A stretch of 64,000 bases of DNA from CAWJKP01 sp963843465 (GCA_963843465.1 CAWJKP010000002.1:310001-374000), one strand, 5' to 3'. Positions 35,701 to 43,669 are shown, counted from the stretch's first letter. Notes: generated from the letters alone by a model not told the origin. A program made the numbers and translations.

Positions 35701-35911
35701 CCTGGCCGAGACACAGAAGCAGCAGCAGCAAGCGCAGACTCAAAGCGACGCGGCGGCCAAGAAACTAGCAGAAGCCGAGGCGCAGAAAAAAGCAGTGGAA
35801 CAGGCATTGGCCGGCGTCAAGGACCAGGTAGCTGCTGCCAGCACCGCTTACCAGCAAGCTGAGGCCGGCGCCAAAGAGGCCGAACTGGCCGCCGCCAAGG
35901 CCAAGTCCTAA
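32741..35911 (+). CDS. Secreted PPC-domain protein with two long coiled-coil modules
   Basis: 1056 aa. Signal peptide LVVPAVLAFPFLAPSRADAQ (14-33). The N-terminal IPT/TIG-like beta domain begins FVFPAGGQRG (41-50). Two pre-peptidase C-terminal (PPC) domains follow: EKEPNS through DFFRFAAKAGETL, and YFRFAVKKGQRF with RRLGSPLDS. At about residue 605 the beta fold VVVKASRKG is broken by a coiled coil of about 190 residues; it resumes with QEIRLTADPLPGGV and a further beta domain to about 866. A second coiled coil of 190 residues then forms the C terminus. The paralogue 50902-53214 has the same domains without the coils. It probably acts outside the cytoplasm as an adhesin-like partner of the DUF1501 and DUF1549 proteins. 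Confidence 0.85.
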   Translation: MSMHTRFSDLLRALVVPAVLAFPFLAPSRADAQPPPPAIKFVFPAGGQRGKSVDVIVNGTGLQGANAVRVSGGGVTGQVLKVENRNLLRIAVTIDPDAAVGERDLRVMTPAGGVSNRFRFFVGELPEINEKEPNSLKSQAQRLETLPIVVNGQVNPSDTDFFRFAAKAGETLVCHVQARELLPYIADAVPGWLETCLTLYDADGKELAYVGRFRFNPDPLLIYQIPKDGEYLIEVRDLFYRGREDFVYRLSVGALPYLTDIFPLGGQRDSDVPVELHGANLPMKSTKLVLPGNSSPLRLVSLGQNGLSSNALPFAVGDHRETRVTEANHTFDQASRIEVPVTLNGRIQQKGEAHYFRFAVKKGQRFIMEVQARRLGSPLDSIITLFNSQGRQLAEQDDTDMGDPLLTHHADSRLDYTFPSDGDYVLRIQDAQGRGGEECAYRLHIVPPRPDFSLRTVPDNPRLGQTDSVPVTVKALRQDGFDSAIDLTVQNLPKGFVASKAVIPAGQSETRLTITAPPDAPVGLGSPTIVGTAVLGEQTAVRQAVGAEDIMQAFSLRHDVPTKEFLVAVIESPDFTLSTNIPPTDLREVRQESQVLVVVKASRKGLEAAIARAEAAKKAAEGALAGLKGESAKAAADYGTAQKTAQEAEGAAARSKAAAAEAATTLANALKAAAAKRQQATEAQKKLDGLAQEQKKAAGPALASVNNQLADATKAYEADEKAAKDAETAAATARAAVDKAQQIQTAAEKTAGENRRLANEAKAKQDKLAADEKAAASALDQANKSLDTAKQNAKQEIRLTADPLPGGVTFTPVNIAPDKSEATVTLGITPQAPVGLRRNIIITGTMGSGDTATVHVAPALPIKVIDSAKALQAVAATKRQQANEAKKKLDDLVEKQQKPAEARLAAAAQAVIDAMTAKAAADKALAEARDAVAKAQTILQAAEKAANEAETKAQAIAKDAGKSAVEKKKVAEEAAAGRKAADAAKAGLAETQKQQQQAQTQSDAAAKKLAEAEAQKKAVEQALAGVKDQVAAASTAYQQAEAGAKEAELAAAKAKS
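34555..35130 (+). other. Coiled-coil module 1 in the PPC protein
   Basis: Residues about 605-797, Ala about one third with Lys, Glu and Gln. Contains KRQQATEAQKKLDGLAQEQ near residue 675. It splits a beta domain whose two halves read continuously if the module is removed. Confidence 0.8.
35340..35908 (+). other. Coiled-coil module 2 in the PPC protein
   Basis: Residues about 867-1056 at the C terminus. Contains ATKRQQANEAKKKLDDL near residue 877, again the shared unit. Confidence 0.8.
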
Positions 35912-36291
35912 AGAGGGATGGCTGACAGGAGAAACACCAGGAGGAGAAGAGCTATTGGATCATCCGAAGCAATTCGACGCCGAGACAATCCGATGTATTG
36001 ATTCGTGGCTCAAAGGAGCCAGCCCTTGCGTGCGGAGGTGGGGGTGACCGACGCAGGCAAGCTGGGCTGACGGCGTTCCGAAACATCGGTGATTTGACGG
36101 GAACCTTGGATAACGTATGGCTTCTTGCGACGAAGTGTTCTGTTCGATTAGTCGCCCCTCGCGCCGGCGGCATATAATTCAACGGAACCCTATCCAAAGG
36201 AGTCGCTCATCGAGAACAAATAGCACGGCGGCCATTCTGCGAAACACGTCGGCGCGGAATAGGACACCGCCTTTGCGAGGAGGAGTTGCTA
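35912..36291. other. Intergenic stretch
   Basis: Holds one degenerate copy (36025-36057) of the GTGGGGGTGACCG dispersed repeat. I see no gene. The last 20 nt carry the AGGAGGAG ribosome-binding site of the small membrane protein. Confidence 0.5.
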
Positions 36292-36432
36292 ATGCACTCG
36301 GCGCTCTTGCTAGGGACTGGCCTGCTGTTAGCCAGCCTGCTGTCCTTCGCGGTCGCCATCGCGATTGTGGTGAGCCTGATGTCACGAGTGATCAAGCATG
36401 GCCTGCGGGCGGCAGGGATGGCGCGGGGGTGA
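36292..36432 (+). CDS. Small membrane protein (46 aa)
   Basis: Too short for usual gene finding. ATG 36292 is preceded by AGGAGGAG at -8. The product begins MHSALLLGTGLLLASLLSFA and continues with a hydrophobic run to about residue 30, then a basic tail (SRVIKHGLRAAG), so one transmembrane helix with a cytoplasmic C terminus by the positive-inside rule. No family recognised. Confidence 0.6.
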   Translation: MHSALLLGTGLLLASLLSFAVAIAIVVSLMSRVIKHGLRAAGMARG

Positions 36433-36442
36433 ACGCACCGGG

Positions 36443-36586
36443 TTAGCCCATCCCGGCCCGCACATTGCCGTCCCGATTGGGTCCACAGTACTGCGGCCAG
36501 TCGCTTGACGCTGCCTGCGCAGCCGGTTCAGCGAGCAAAGCTGCAGAGGCAGCTATAAGGATCACTCCAACAAGCGCCGTCATCAT
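36443..36586 (-). pseudogene. PQQ-propeller protein, N-terminal remnant (47 aa)
   Basis: ATG 36586 with AGGA just upstream. A signal peptide (VGVILIAASAALLAEPAAQA) is followed by SDWPQYCGPNRDGN, the signature that opens planctomycete PQQ-like propellers (compare DWPNWRGPTHDG in the 21794-23044 product). The frame stops 7 codons later. Probably what is left of a lost gene, although expression as a secreted peptide is possible. Confidence 0.6.
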
Positions 36587-36962
36587 TCCTCGGTGTGTCT
36601 TCAAGGCGATCTCCGATTCGGGTCTTGGTTCCGCGAAAGCCGAAATCGTGTGGTCTTGATGCGATGGGCTCGCCTGGGTCTTTCTCTGTTGTGCCCAAAG
36701 CTGAGCCGAAGGGCATGGTCATAGCCACTTCTGGCGCACCGGGAGGTTGATAATCGCGTCGGCCGCAGGCAGGCCCCGGACTCTCAACGTTTCGCTGTCC
36801 TATTCAATCATCGAGAGAGTGTTCGGGGGCGGTTTGAGCCGGATCGCGAGCATGCCCACCATACCGATCTCGGCGATCGTGGCCGCCGACTCGAAACCCT
36901 GAGACGTTCTTGGGCCGCCTTTGCAGGCGCTATCAGCCTCGCAAGGTCAGGCTCTCCGGACG
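36587..36962. other. Intergenic stretch
   Basis: No convincing gene. A minus-strand frame at 36528-36728 overlaps the start of the PQQ remnant and has no ribosome-binding site. Nothing else recognised. Confidence 0.4.
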
Positions 36963-37244
36963 TTATGACGGCCCCCTGGCCTCAAGGTTGCAACGCATGT
37001 CTATGAACTTCACGCGCGATAGCTCACGGAACATCCAGCGAATAGCTATGTGGCCAGCTTCGTGATACGCGACCTCACGTCTTTCTTCAGCGGTTATGCC
37101 GCCCCTGAGAAGCTTCAGCAATTGGCGATTGTTCAAAGCGTGATCTCCATCAATGCCCTGAGCCTCCGTTGCAGAAGCCCAGCGGTGCGCAAGAAAGACC
37201 AGAAGTCGATGCACCCGTCTGAGAAAGCGGCCCATGAGTGCCAC
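36963..37244 (-). CDS. Small M41/FtsH-like metallopeptidase domain protein, possibly truncated
   Basis: 93 codons from GTG 37244 (ATG 37235 is an alternative). Residues 53-67 read ERREVAYHEAGHIAI, with the zinc-binding HEAGH motif of the M41 (FtsH-type) peptidase family, preceded by a helix. Real M41 domains are about 200 aa and carry a third zinc ligand further on; here the chain ends about 27 residues after HEAGH. A standalone short form exists in some bacteria, but truncation seems more likely. Confidence 0.55.
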   Translation of the reverse strand: MALMGRFLRRVHRLLVFLAHRWASATEAQGIDGDHALNNRQLLKLLRGGITAEERREVAYHEAGHIAIRWMFRELSRVKFIDMRCNLEARGPS

Positions 37245-37646
37245 CGTCCGCGCCGTTTCTAGCCGCCCTCCGGCGGGTTGACGATTCGACGTGGACGCGG
37301 ATGCGTCAGCTTGCGGTCTCCGCGCGTTGTCTGATTGTCTGTCTCATGGTGGGGTCTCTCAGGCCCGTCAGCACCCGCACAATCATTGGCCGCTGACGTC
37401 GTTAGCCTACCACAGCGCAATGGGGTGCATCAATGGCGGGGGGGCGGGGCTGTGCGTTTTGCCGTTTGACGTACTTGCCGCCCGCTTGGCGAAGAACCGG
37501 CCCCAGGGCGGGCTCCCGGCGCAAGAATGCCTGTCCAACCCGCCGTGGCCGCCGTGTTTGCGCCGTGCCGCCCACACGGGTCCCGACGCGGGCCAGGGGC
37601 CGGGCATTGGGCCGTTCGTCCAAGGCGGGGCCATCCCTTAACTCCC
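37245..37646. other. GC-rich intergenic stretch
   Basis: Proline/arginine-rich spurious frames on both strands. The minus strand contains ATG-led 13-codon frame MRQTIRQRAETAS near 37310-37350, upstream of the M41-like gene; too short to call. Confidence 0.4.
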
Positions 37647-37663
37647 CTCTCCCTTCGGGAGAG
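37647..37663. terminator. Terminator-like hairpin after the glycosidase-like gene
   Basis: Stem CTCTCCC / GGGAGAG with a 3-nt loop, immediately after the minus-strand stop at 37664. It lacks a T-tract and matches the core of the 5120-5140 hairpin, so it may be a repeat serving as terminator. Confidence 0.45.
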
Positions 37664-38380
37664 TCAACCTCCGAAGATCAACACCCGCGTCCCGTAGGCG
37701 TCCGGGAAGGAGACGGTAAACTCCCCTCCCTTAATGGTTGTGTCGTTCGTCGGCTTGCCGTCGGCGGCCTCCACCGCCGGGCCGGAGGGCTTAAAGCCGA
37801 TCGTCCCTTCGTCGAACGTCGCGGTCACCTTGGCGCCCGGCGTTTTCAGCCAACTCTGCAGGACGAGGAAGACCTTGCGGTCCTTCGGTTGGGAGACAAG
37901 AAGCCATTTGACGTCCTCGTTGGCGATCCGCAAGGCTGGCTTGTCCGCCCAGTAGTTGTGGACTTCGCAATTCGGGGAGCCGTAGCCGAACTTGTAGAGG
38001 GCGACCTCCAGGGTCCGCGCCGGCTCCATGCTGGCGAAGTTCTCGAACGGATAGAGCCAGCGGCTGATCTCGTGTACCACGCGTATTCCCCATTCGCGGC
38101 GGAATTGCGAGTCCTTCATGCGCGAGCGGTCCGCCGCGAGATACTCGCCTTTCCCGATGCCGCTGATCGGATAGAGCGCGTGCGCGTAGCTCCCGCTCTG
38201 CCTGCCCGTCATCTCCGCAAGCAGGAAGTCCCAGGGATAGGGCACAGGCTTCTGCGTGTCGTAGTCGATCCATGCGAACTCGTTGTCCAGGTTGGCCGTG
38301 TTCCAGGTATTGAAAGGAAGCACGAGCGTGTTGGTCATGTGCTGGGTGTAGGTCAGCGGGTAGGGGGCGCCTTTTCGTTC
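37664..38380 (-). CDS. Secreted glycoside-hydrolase-like protein, C-terminal part (frameshifted)
   Basis: Continues the 38353-40710 frame after a 1-base deficit at about 38375 (AAAAGGCGCC; an added G restores NEKGAPYPLTYTQH). The frame in the database sense opens further upstream, but that section is nonsense on the opposite phase. Content is protein-like: NTWNTANLDNEFAWIDYD, YKFGYGSPNCEVHNYWAD, GTRVLIFGG at the end. No start of its own. Confidence 0.65.
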   Translation of the reverse strand, partial: ERKGAPYPLTYTQHMTNTLVLPFNTWNTANLDNEFAWIDYDTQKPVPYPWDFLLAEMTGRQSGSYAHALYPISGIGKGEYLAADRSRMKDSQFRREWGIRVVHEISRWLYPFENFASMEPARTLEVALYKFGYGSPNCEVHNYWADKPALRIANEDVKWLLVSQPKDRKVFLVLQSWLKTPGAKVTATFDEGTIGFKPSGPAVEAADGKPTNDTTIKGGEFTVSFPDAYGTRVLIFGG

Positions 38381-40710
38381 CACTGGCACATCAGGTTCCA
38401 GATCCGCTTGTAGTATTCGCGCTGGGCCCAGAGCGTGGCGGCGGACTGCGCCGAGCCATCGGCCCTTGTGTAAGCCGCGGAGGTCAGCGGGTTCGATGCA
38501 GACCCGATCATGTTGTTGTCGAAGTAGAGTCCGACGCCGCGTTGGAGCCACTGGTTGGCGTACCATGCGCAGAAATCCCGGTAGCTGGCGGAGAAGGTTG
38601 GCCCGATCGGGTAGGTATTCAGATAGGGCACGCCATCGCCGTATCGTGCCCAGGCGACGCGGTTGGTGACGAAGGGAACGTTGTTCCATTCGTCCTGGAA
38701 GATCTCGTATTCCGGCGAGCAGCGAACCATGCAGTGCTCCTCGAAGTAGATGGGCAGAGGCCCCTGCTTGGCCTTTCTCCCGATCGGGTCGGGGTACATG
38801 CTGCCGAAGTCCGGCCGGTTGTACATCTTCGCCATCTCGGCGAAACCGAGCACTGAGTCAAGCCATTTGCCTTCCTTGTCGTAGGGACCGTACTTCGGGA
38901 AGGATCGCGTTTTGTCCTTCGCCTCGAAGAAGGCCCTGTCAATCGCGTTGGTCCTTCGTGCATCGAGGATCTTGTCCGCAATCGAGAAGTCGTGATCGAC
39001 GGGATACTTGTCCGAGCAGCCGAAAGATCCCCAGCAATTCACCGGTCCGCTGTGGCTGGGGATGGCTACGGTGCTCCGCCAGTTCTTGGGCATCGGACGC
39101 GTGGGGCTGGCCTGGAGGCCGAAGACGATCCTGCGCTCCCCCTGAAGCTTCGCCGGCGCGTTGACGAGATAGACTCGGAGCACGGACTTGCCGTTTTCCC
39201 TCGACACCGTCTGGCACGGTGCGGTGTTGTCCAGGATCCACCCTTTGTCGTTGTCCGCGAACCATGCCAGCCCCCGCTCGGCCCCGCCGAGCCAGATGTA
39301 GGGCAGCAGATTCCATGAAGTCCATCCGCAGGTCTGTTGACTCGTCCACAGGACGCCGTCACGCGGCCCCGCCCCCGCCTTCCATCGCGGCGGGTTCCAA
39401 TACTTGCCGCAAAACTCCTTGTCGAGAATCCAAGTGATCTTGCCTCCGTCCGGCAATCTTCCGGCGACATTGCGCCGGCAACTACGCTCGCTGTAATGGA
39501 ACAGCTTCGACGCTTCCTCGTTGAGCGGAATCTCCACCCAAAGCCGGGAGATCGTCTCCGGTTCCGGGCCGGGCGACAAGGAGAACTCCACCTTCATACA
39601 ACCGTCGAACTCGATGGTCGAGCGGCTGGCGAGCTTGACCGGGCCGGACTCCGCCAGCCCTTCGTAGGTCGCGGCTTGAGGCGCGGCCGCCTTGAGCAGG
39701 AGGGACTTGCGCGTCCATTTTCCCTCCCCCTTGCCGGTCTCGAAGCGGATCGAGACGGGCGCCGCCAGCAGGTCGCGGCGCTGGCTGACCACCTTGTTCC
39801 AAAGGCCGAACTCGTTCATCTCGTACTTACGGAGGACGACTTCGACCGTACGGTCCTTCACCTCGACCGGCAGGAAGGGAGGATAGATTTTCTCGGTGAT
39901 CCCCAGCTTGTTCCCCTCCCACGGGAAGTGCCTTCGCTTGAAGGGCTTGGTCCCGGCGATCTCCTCCCCGGACGGCGTCTTGGCCTCGAACGTTAGCTCA
40001 TAGTCCCCATCCGCGAAATCGGGGACGTCAACCGTGGCATCCGCCTTCCCCTTGTTGTCCAGCGACAGCTCGCATCGGGTCAGCCCCCTGGCTCCCTGCC
40101 TGACCTGGCAGGCGACCTTTGCGACCCCCTTCACCTCCTCCGGACGGGGATAGGTCGACAGATCGATATGGAAGGCGATCTTTTTGAGGCCGGGATAGTA
40201 GGAGAAGAGGCAGCACCGGGCCAGGAGCTCGCCGCTGGACGCCGTTTGGCTGAGGGCCGTCACTTTCACGTTGGCGATCGCCCACTTGGACGGCTCGAAT
40301 CCCAAGCTGAATCCACCGTAAGGATTGACGGCATCCGCGCTTTGGGGCTGCCCATAGGATCCAAAACCGACAGAGCCTTCGTAAGTGAACGTCGCGTCAG
40401 GCTTGCCGTCGACGCGGATGCTGATCTTCGTCCCTTCGGCCCGAACCAGGACCGCATGCCATTTCGTATCGACGTCCACGGGCAAGGTGGCCTCCTGACT
40501 GGCGATTCGCATCTTCCACTTGCCGTTGTCGTTTAGCAGGAAGAAAGTGCTGCCAGACCAAATGTCGCTCTCAGGATGACGCAAGATAAGACGGAGGAGC
40601 TCGCCACTGTTGGGTCGCTCGCCGATGCGGAGCTGGAAGGTCAATTCATAGTCCTTCCACTCCAGCCCGTGGACCGCCAGGCGTGAGCCTTCCGACAGTC
40701 CTTGCAACAC
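38353..40710 (-). CDS. Secreted glycoside-hydrolase-like protein, central part (frameshifted at both ends)
   Basis: 785 codons. The first 150 form a concanavalin-like laminin-G jelly roll (LEWKDYELTFQLRIGERPNS, then KWHAVLVRAEGTKISIRVDG). Beta-sandwich domains follow to about residue 420. The rest (YIWLGGAERGLAWFADNDKG, VNCWGSFGCSDKYP, GVGLYFDNNMIGSASNP) looks like a TIM-barrel region of the DUF6067-like type. The 5' neighbour frame (40646-40942) supplies the signal peptide; the junction near 40705 needs removal of one base. The three pieces make one protein of about 1,090 aa. Confidence 0.7.
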   Translation of the reverse strand: MLQGLSEGSRLAVHGLEWKDYELTFQLRIGERPNSGELLRLILRHPESDIWSGSTFFLLNDNGKWKMRIASQEATLPVDVDTKWHAVLVRAEGTKISIRVDGKPDATFTYEGSVGFGSYGQPQSADAVNPYGGFSLGFEPSKWAIANVKVTALSQTASSGELLARCCLFSYYPGLKKIAFHIDLSTYPRPEEVKGVAKVACQVRQGARGLTRCELSLDNKGKADATVDVPDFADGDYELTFEAKTPSGEEIAGTKPFKRRHFPWEGNKLGITEKIYPPFLPVEVKDRTVEVVLRKYEMNEFGLWNKVVSQRRDLLAAPVSIRFETGKGEGKWTRKSLLLKAAAPQAATYEGLAESGPVKLASRSTIEFDGCMKVEFSLSPGPEPETISRLWVEIPLNEEASKLFHYSERSCRRNVAGRLPDGGKITWILDKEFCGKYWNPPRWKAGAGPRDGVLWTSQQTCGWTSWNLLPYIWLGGAERGLAWFADNDKGWILDNTAPCQTVSRENGKSVLRVYLVNAPAKLQGERRIVFGLQASPTRPMPKNWRSTVAIPSHSGPVNCWGSFGCSDKYPVDHDFSIADKILDARRTNAIDRAFFEAKDKTRSFPKYGPYDKEGKWLDSVLGFAEMAKMYNRPDFGSMYPDPIGRKAKQGPLPIYFEEHCMVRCSPEYEIFQDEWNNVPFVTNRVAWARYGDGVPYLNTYPIGPTFSASYRDFCAWYANQWLQRGVGLYFDNNMIGSASNPLTSAAYTRADGSAQSAATLWAQREYYKRIWNLMCQWNEKAPPTR

Positions 40711-40942
40711 CCAGAACGTCCTTGCCTTCCACGGATTCGCGGAATGCCCTGAAGTAGGTGGGGGTCTTGGCCGTCTCGTCCCTGTGTTCCACCACGGACC
40801 AGGAAGGCCCGATACGGCCGTCCTGGAAATCGTCCTGGAACAGCACGCTTCCCTTGGGCTTCACCTCGACGGCCTGGGCTCCGATCGTGAAGAGCCAGGC
40901 CACACCCAGAAGTCCCATCTGACACGCAACGCCCTGGAACAT
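40646..40942 (-). CDS. Secreted glycoside-hydrolase-like protein, N-terminal part (frameshifted)
   Basis: ATG 40942 starts a signal peptide (MGLLGVAWLFTIGAQAVE) and the beginning of a jelly-roll domain (VLFQDDFQDGRIGPSWSVVE). The frame is lost after EGKDVLG (about 40705) and ends at 40646. An ATG at 40969 is an alternative start. Confidence 0.65.
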   Translation of the reverse strand: MFQGVACQMGLLGVAWLFTIGAQAVEVKPKGSVLFQDDFQDGRIGPSWSVVEHRDETAKTPTYFRAFRESVEGKDVLGVARTVGRLTPGGPRAGVEGL

Positions 40943-41257
40943 CAACGGCTCCTTTTGAGAGGGAAACACTCGGTTGGATGAACGGTCAGGCAGAGCCCTG
41001 CGACAATCACATTGTACCCCGGTTGCCTACACCTTCCAAGGAGCGCCTCACGCCGCTCGCGGTACGCTTCCCATTTTTGACTCCGAACAGGAGACGGTCG
41101 CTGCATTGGGATGAGCTGACGTGCTTCGGTGCGACATCCCTCTGGCAATTCTGCCTCATCCCCAACGCGCGTCGGTGGCGCACACCGACGCACGTTGGCT
41201 ACTTGCGTTTGGAGCCGGAGGTTGGACACACCGACGCGTGCCGGGAAACGCGAGGCC
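40943..41257. other. Intergenic stretch with short repeats
   Basis: Contains two or three copies of a CACACCGACGC motif (41170-41250) in both orientations, which probably replaced the 5' end of the next gene. No other gene recognised. Confidence 0.4.
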
Positions 41258-41560
41258 GTCACCCTTGTCGAGTTTGACAACCGAATCACCGGCCAGCGCT
41301 GGAGCGAGATCATTACCGCGCCAAGGGCCCGCGCCGTGCGCAGCCTCGGCAAATGCTATGTCGAGATTGACCCCGAGACGGGCCAGCCGGTTCCCATCGA
41401 ATTGCAGACCTTGGACCGCGGCCCGATCGACGCTTGCGTCTTTGTGGCCCCGAAGGGCGCGATTCGGGTTCTGATCTATCCGACCGAGGAACCGGAAGGG
41501 ACGGAACTCCCAATCGAGGAGCTTGATGATTCGTTCCCCTTGGAGAGGTTCAGGCGATGA
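41258..41560 (+). CDS. Hypothetical protein, 5' end uncertain
   Basis: About 100 codons of protein-like sequence (EFDNRITGQRWSEIITAPRA, CYVEIDPETGQPVPIEL, then an acidic tail EELDDSFPLERFRR). The frame is open to 41129, but the upstream part is made of repeats and no start codon with a ribosome-binding site is visible. The stop overlaps the next ATG by 4 nt. Together with the next gene it forms the leader of a serine-recombinase cluster; function unknown. Confidence 0.5.
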   Translation, partial: VTLVEFDNRITGQRWSEIITAPRARAVRSLGKCYVEIDPETGQPVPIELQTLDRGPIDACVFVAPKGAIRVLIYPTEEPEGTELPIEELDDSFPLERFRR

Positions 41561-41805
41561 ATCCTCACGACTGGCACAAGCGCCCGGCCGATTGCAGCGA
41601 CGAAGGCCCTTGCACGGTCTGCGGTTGTCCGGCAGCCGGCACGCGCAAAACGGGAACCTATCACCGGGCCACGCTGGAGACCGAAGGGTTTTCCTTCCGT
41701 TTCATCATCCGCAAGCCGTCGGCTAACCATTACATCAACCCCACGTCGATCGTCGGCGCGGTCCTGGACGCCATGCCGCAACCGTTCGGCGCAGCCACAC
41801 CCTAA
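41557..41805 (+). CDS. Small Cys-containing hypothetical protein (82 aa)
   Basis: ATG 41557 overlaps the previous stop (ATGA). Residues 13-24 contain CSDEGPCTVCGC, a possible metal-binding knuckle near the N terminus. The rest is a small mixed fold. It sits 16 nt before the large serine recombinase and is probably co-transcribed with it. Not recognised. Confidence 0.6.
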   Translation: MNPHDWHKRPADCSDEGPCTVCGCPAAGTRKTGTYHRATLETEGFSFRFIIRKPSANHYINPTSIVGAVLDAMPQPFGAATP

Positions 41806-41821
41806 CCAAAGGACGAAAGCC

Positions 41822-43669
41822 ATGATCCGACAAGCCAACGCGACCCGCGCCTCGATCCCCGCGGGGGCCTACATCCGCATGTCCCTCGAGCGCCAAGCAG
41901 AATCCCCGGCCCAGCAGAAGGACGAAATCGAAGAGCTTGCGGCGCGCGAAGGGTACAGAGTGGTGGAATGGTTCAAGGACGAGGCGATCAGCGGGGACAG
42001 CGGTGCCGATGAGCGCCCGCGGTTGGCGGACCTCTTGGAGGCCGCCAAGGCCGGCAAGTTTACCGTGGTCTTGGCATGGAGCACCGACCGAATCAGCCGC
42101 AAAGACGCGATGGCAGGGATGGCATTCTACAACGAACTGCGCGACGCCGGCATTGACTTTGTGCATACGATGCAGCGCAGGTTTGACCTCCGAAATTTCG
42201 CGGACATCTTGCTGCTGGTCGTCGGCCAACAGGCCCACCACGAATACCTCATCGACTTGTCGTTGAAGGTCCTCCGGGGATTTATCGCCGACGCCAAAAA
42301 GGGCCGCGTTGCAACGGGCCGCGCGATCTACGCGCTGGACATGGGGGAATTCGACGAGGGCGGCCGGCTGATCCGGCGGCTTCGGAAAGGCGACAAAATC
42401 ACGGAAGGGAACCACCGGCGGCGCATTCTTTCCGAGGACCCCGGGAAAATCGAAGCTGTGCGGTACGCTTTCCAGCGCGCCGATAGCGCCTACGTCTCCC
42501 CTCACCAATTGGAGTTGGAGTTGCAGGCGAAGGGCTACCCTCCGCAGGACGCAAAAGCCTGGAGCAGGCAGGCCGTCTACCGAATCCTGACGAACGCGGC
42601 CTATGCCGGCGTCAACCGATGGGGAGCGGGTAGCTCGGCAAGGTTCTTTCAGACGGTGGGGGATGAAATCGTGCCCCGCCCGAACAAAGACCAGGGGATC
42701 AGACGGGAGAAGCGGATGGAAGAAAGCGTTATGATCCCGAGCGCCCACCCCGCAATTGTTCCCTTCGATCTTTTCTTGCGCGTCTACCACAAGTATTGGC
42801 CCGAAGGAATTGGGCGCTCTCGTCATGCCAGCAACGCGAATTATCCCCTGACGGGGCTCATTTTCTGCGGAAACTGTGGCTCCAAGATGGTGGGCGGTAC
42901 GCGCTCAAGCGGGAGGAGGCCAGGCGCGGAGTACGTCTACCACCGTTATTTTTGTAGCGCCTACGCGAAATACCTCAGGGACGGCCCGCAGAATCAAGGG
43001 AAGTGCGGCTTCCAATCCATCAGCGCGCCCGCCCTACTCGAATGGCTCGCCAACCGGCTGCACGAGGTCTTCTTGCCGAGGGACCGCGAGGTTCTGCTGC
43101 AACAGCTTGCCGCCGGCTTTCGGCAACGCGCCAAGGCCGACTCGGGCGATCGCCCGCGCCTGGAGAAGCGCGAGCGCCAATTGGTTGCGGAGAGGAAGCG
43201 CCTTGTCAAGGCTATTTGCAGAACGGATATACCGGACCTGGACCTTGAGTTGAAGGCACGGACACGGGAATTGGAAGAGGTCAAGGCCGAACTGGCAAGA
43301 GCGGCCGACGACCGCGACCCAGCGAAGAAGGCGGCACAAATCGTCGATCGCATCGAAGCAACCCTCCGAAACCTTCGGAGCGGCGACCCGGCCATTCAAC
43401 GGGGCGCCCTGCGCGAGTTGGTCGCTAGGATCGAATGCCGGTTTGGCGAGAGGCGGAAAACGGCCACGCGCAGCCAATACAGGCTCTTGGAAGGCCGCGT
43501 CTTCCTGCGAAAAGACGGGCTTTCTGAGTTTGTGCTTTTGGCGGCTCGGCCCGCCAATCACGGAAGTCCCCCAATTTATTCTTCGGCGGATCCTTACTTC
43601 GGCATCGGCAGAACGATCGTGGCGTTCTCGTCGAAGGAGACCTGGCCGGGCTTGCCGTTCATGCGGTAG
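41822..43669 (+). CDS. Large serine recombinase
   Basis: 615 codons; site-specific DNA recombinase of the large-serine family that integrates or excises elements. Resolvase domain: AYIRMSLERQ at 16-25 with nucleophile S21, then AISGDSGADERP and LAWSTDRISR. The recombinase domain follows (about 160-330), then a zinc ribbon starting FCGNCGSKMVGG (about 347) with further Cys near 379 and 396, then a coiled-coil region with DLELKARTRELEEVKAELAR. The last about 25 codons overlap the HEAT gene on the other strand by 76 nt and look like run-on, so the original C terminus may have been replaced. Attachment sites were not identified. Confidence 0.92.
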   Translation: MIRQANATRASIPAGAYIRMSLERQAESPAQQKDEIEELAAREGYRVVEWFKDEAISGDSGADERPRLADLLEAAKAGKFTVVLAWSTDRISRKDAMAGMAFYNELRDAGIDFVHTMQRRFDLRNFADILLLVVGQQAHHEYLIDLSLKVLRGFIADAKKGRVATGRAIYALDMGEFDEGGRLIRRLRKGDKITEGNHRRRILSEDPGKIEAVRYAFQRADSAYVSPHQLELELQAKGYPPQDAKAWSRQAVYRILTNAAYAGVNRWGAGSSARFFQTVGDEIVPRPNKDQGIRREKRMEESVMIPSAHPAIVPFDLFLRVYHKYWPEGIGRSRHASNANYPLTGLIFCGNCGSKMVGGTRSSGRRPGAEYVYHRYFCSAYAKYLRDGPQNQGKCGFQSISAPALLEWLANRLHEVFLPRDREVLLQQLAAGFRQRAKADSGDRPRLEKRERQLVAERKRLVKAICRTDIPDLDLELKARTRELEEVKAELARAADDRDPAKKAAQIVDRIEATLRNLRSGDPAIQRGALRELVARIECRFGERRKTATRSQYRLLEGRVFLRKDGLSEFVLLAARPANHGSPPIYSSADPYFGIGRTIVAFSSKETWPGLPFMR

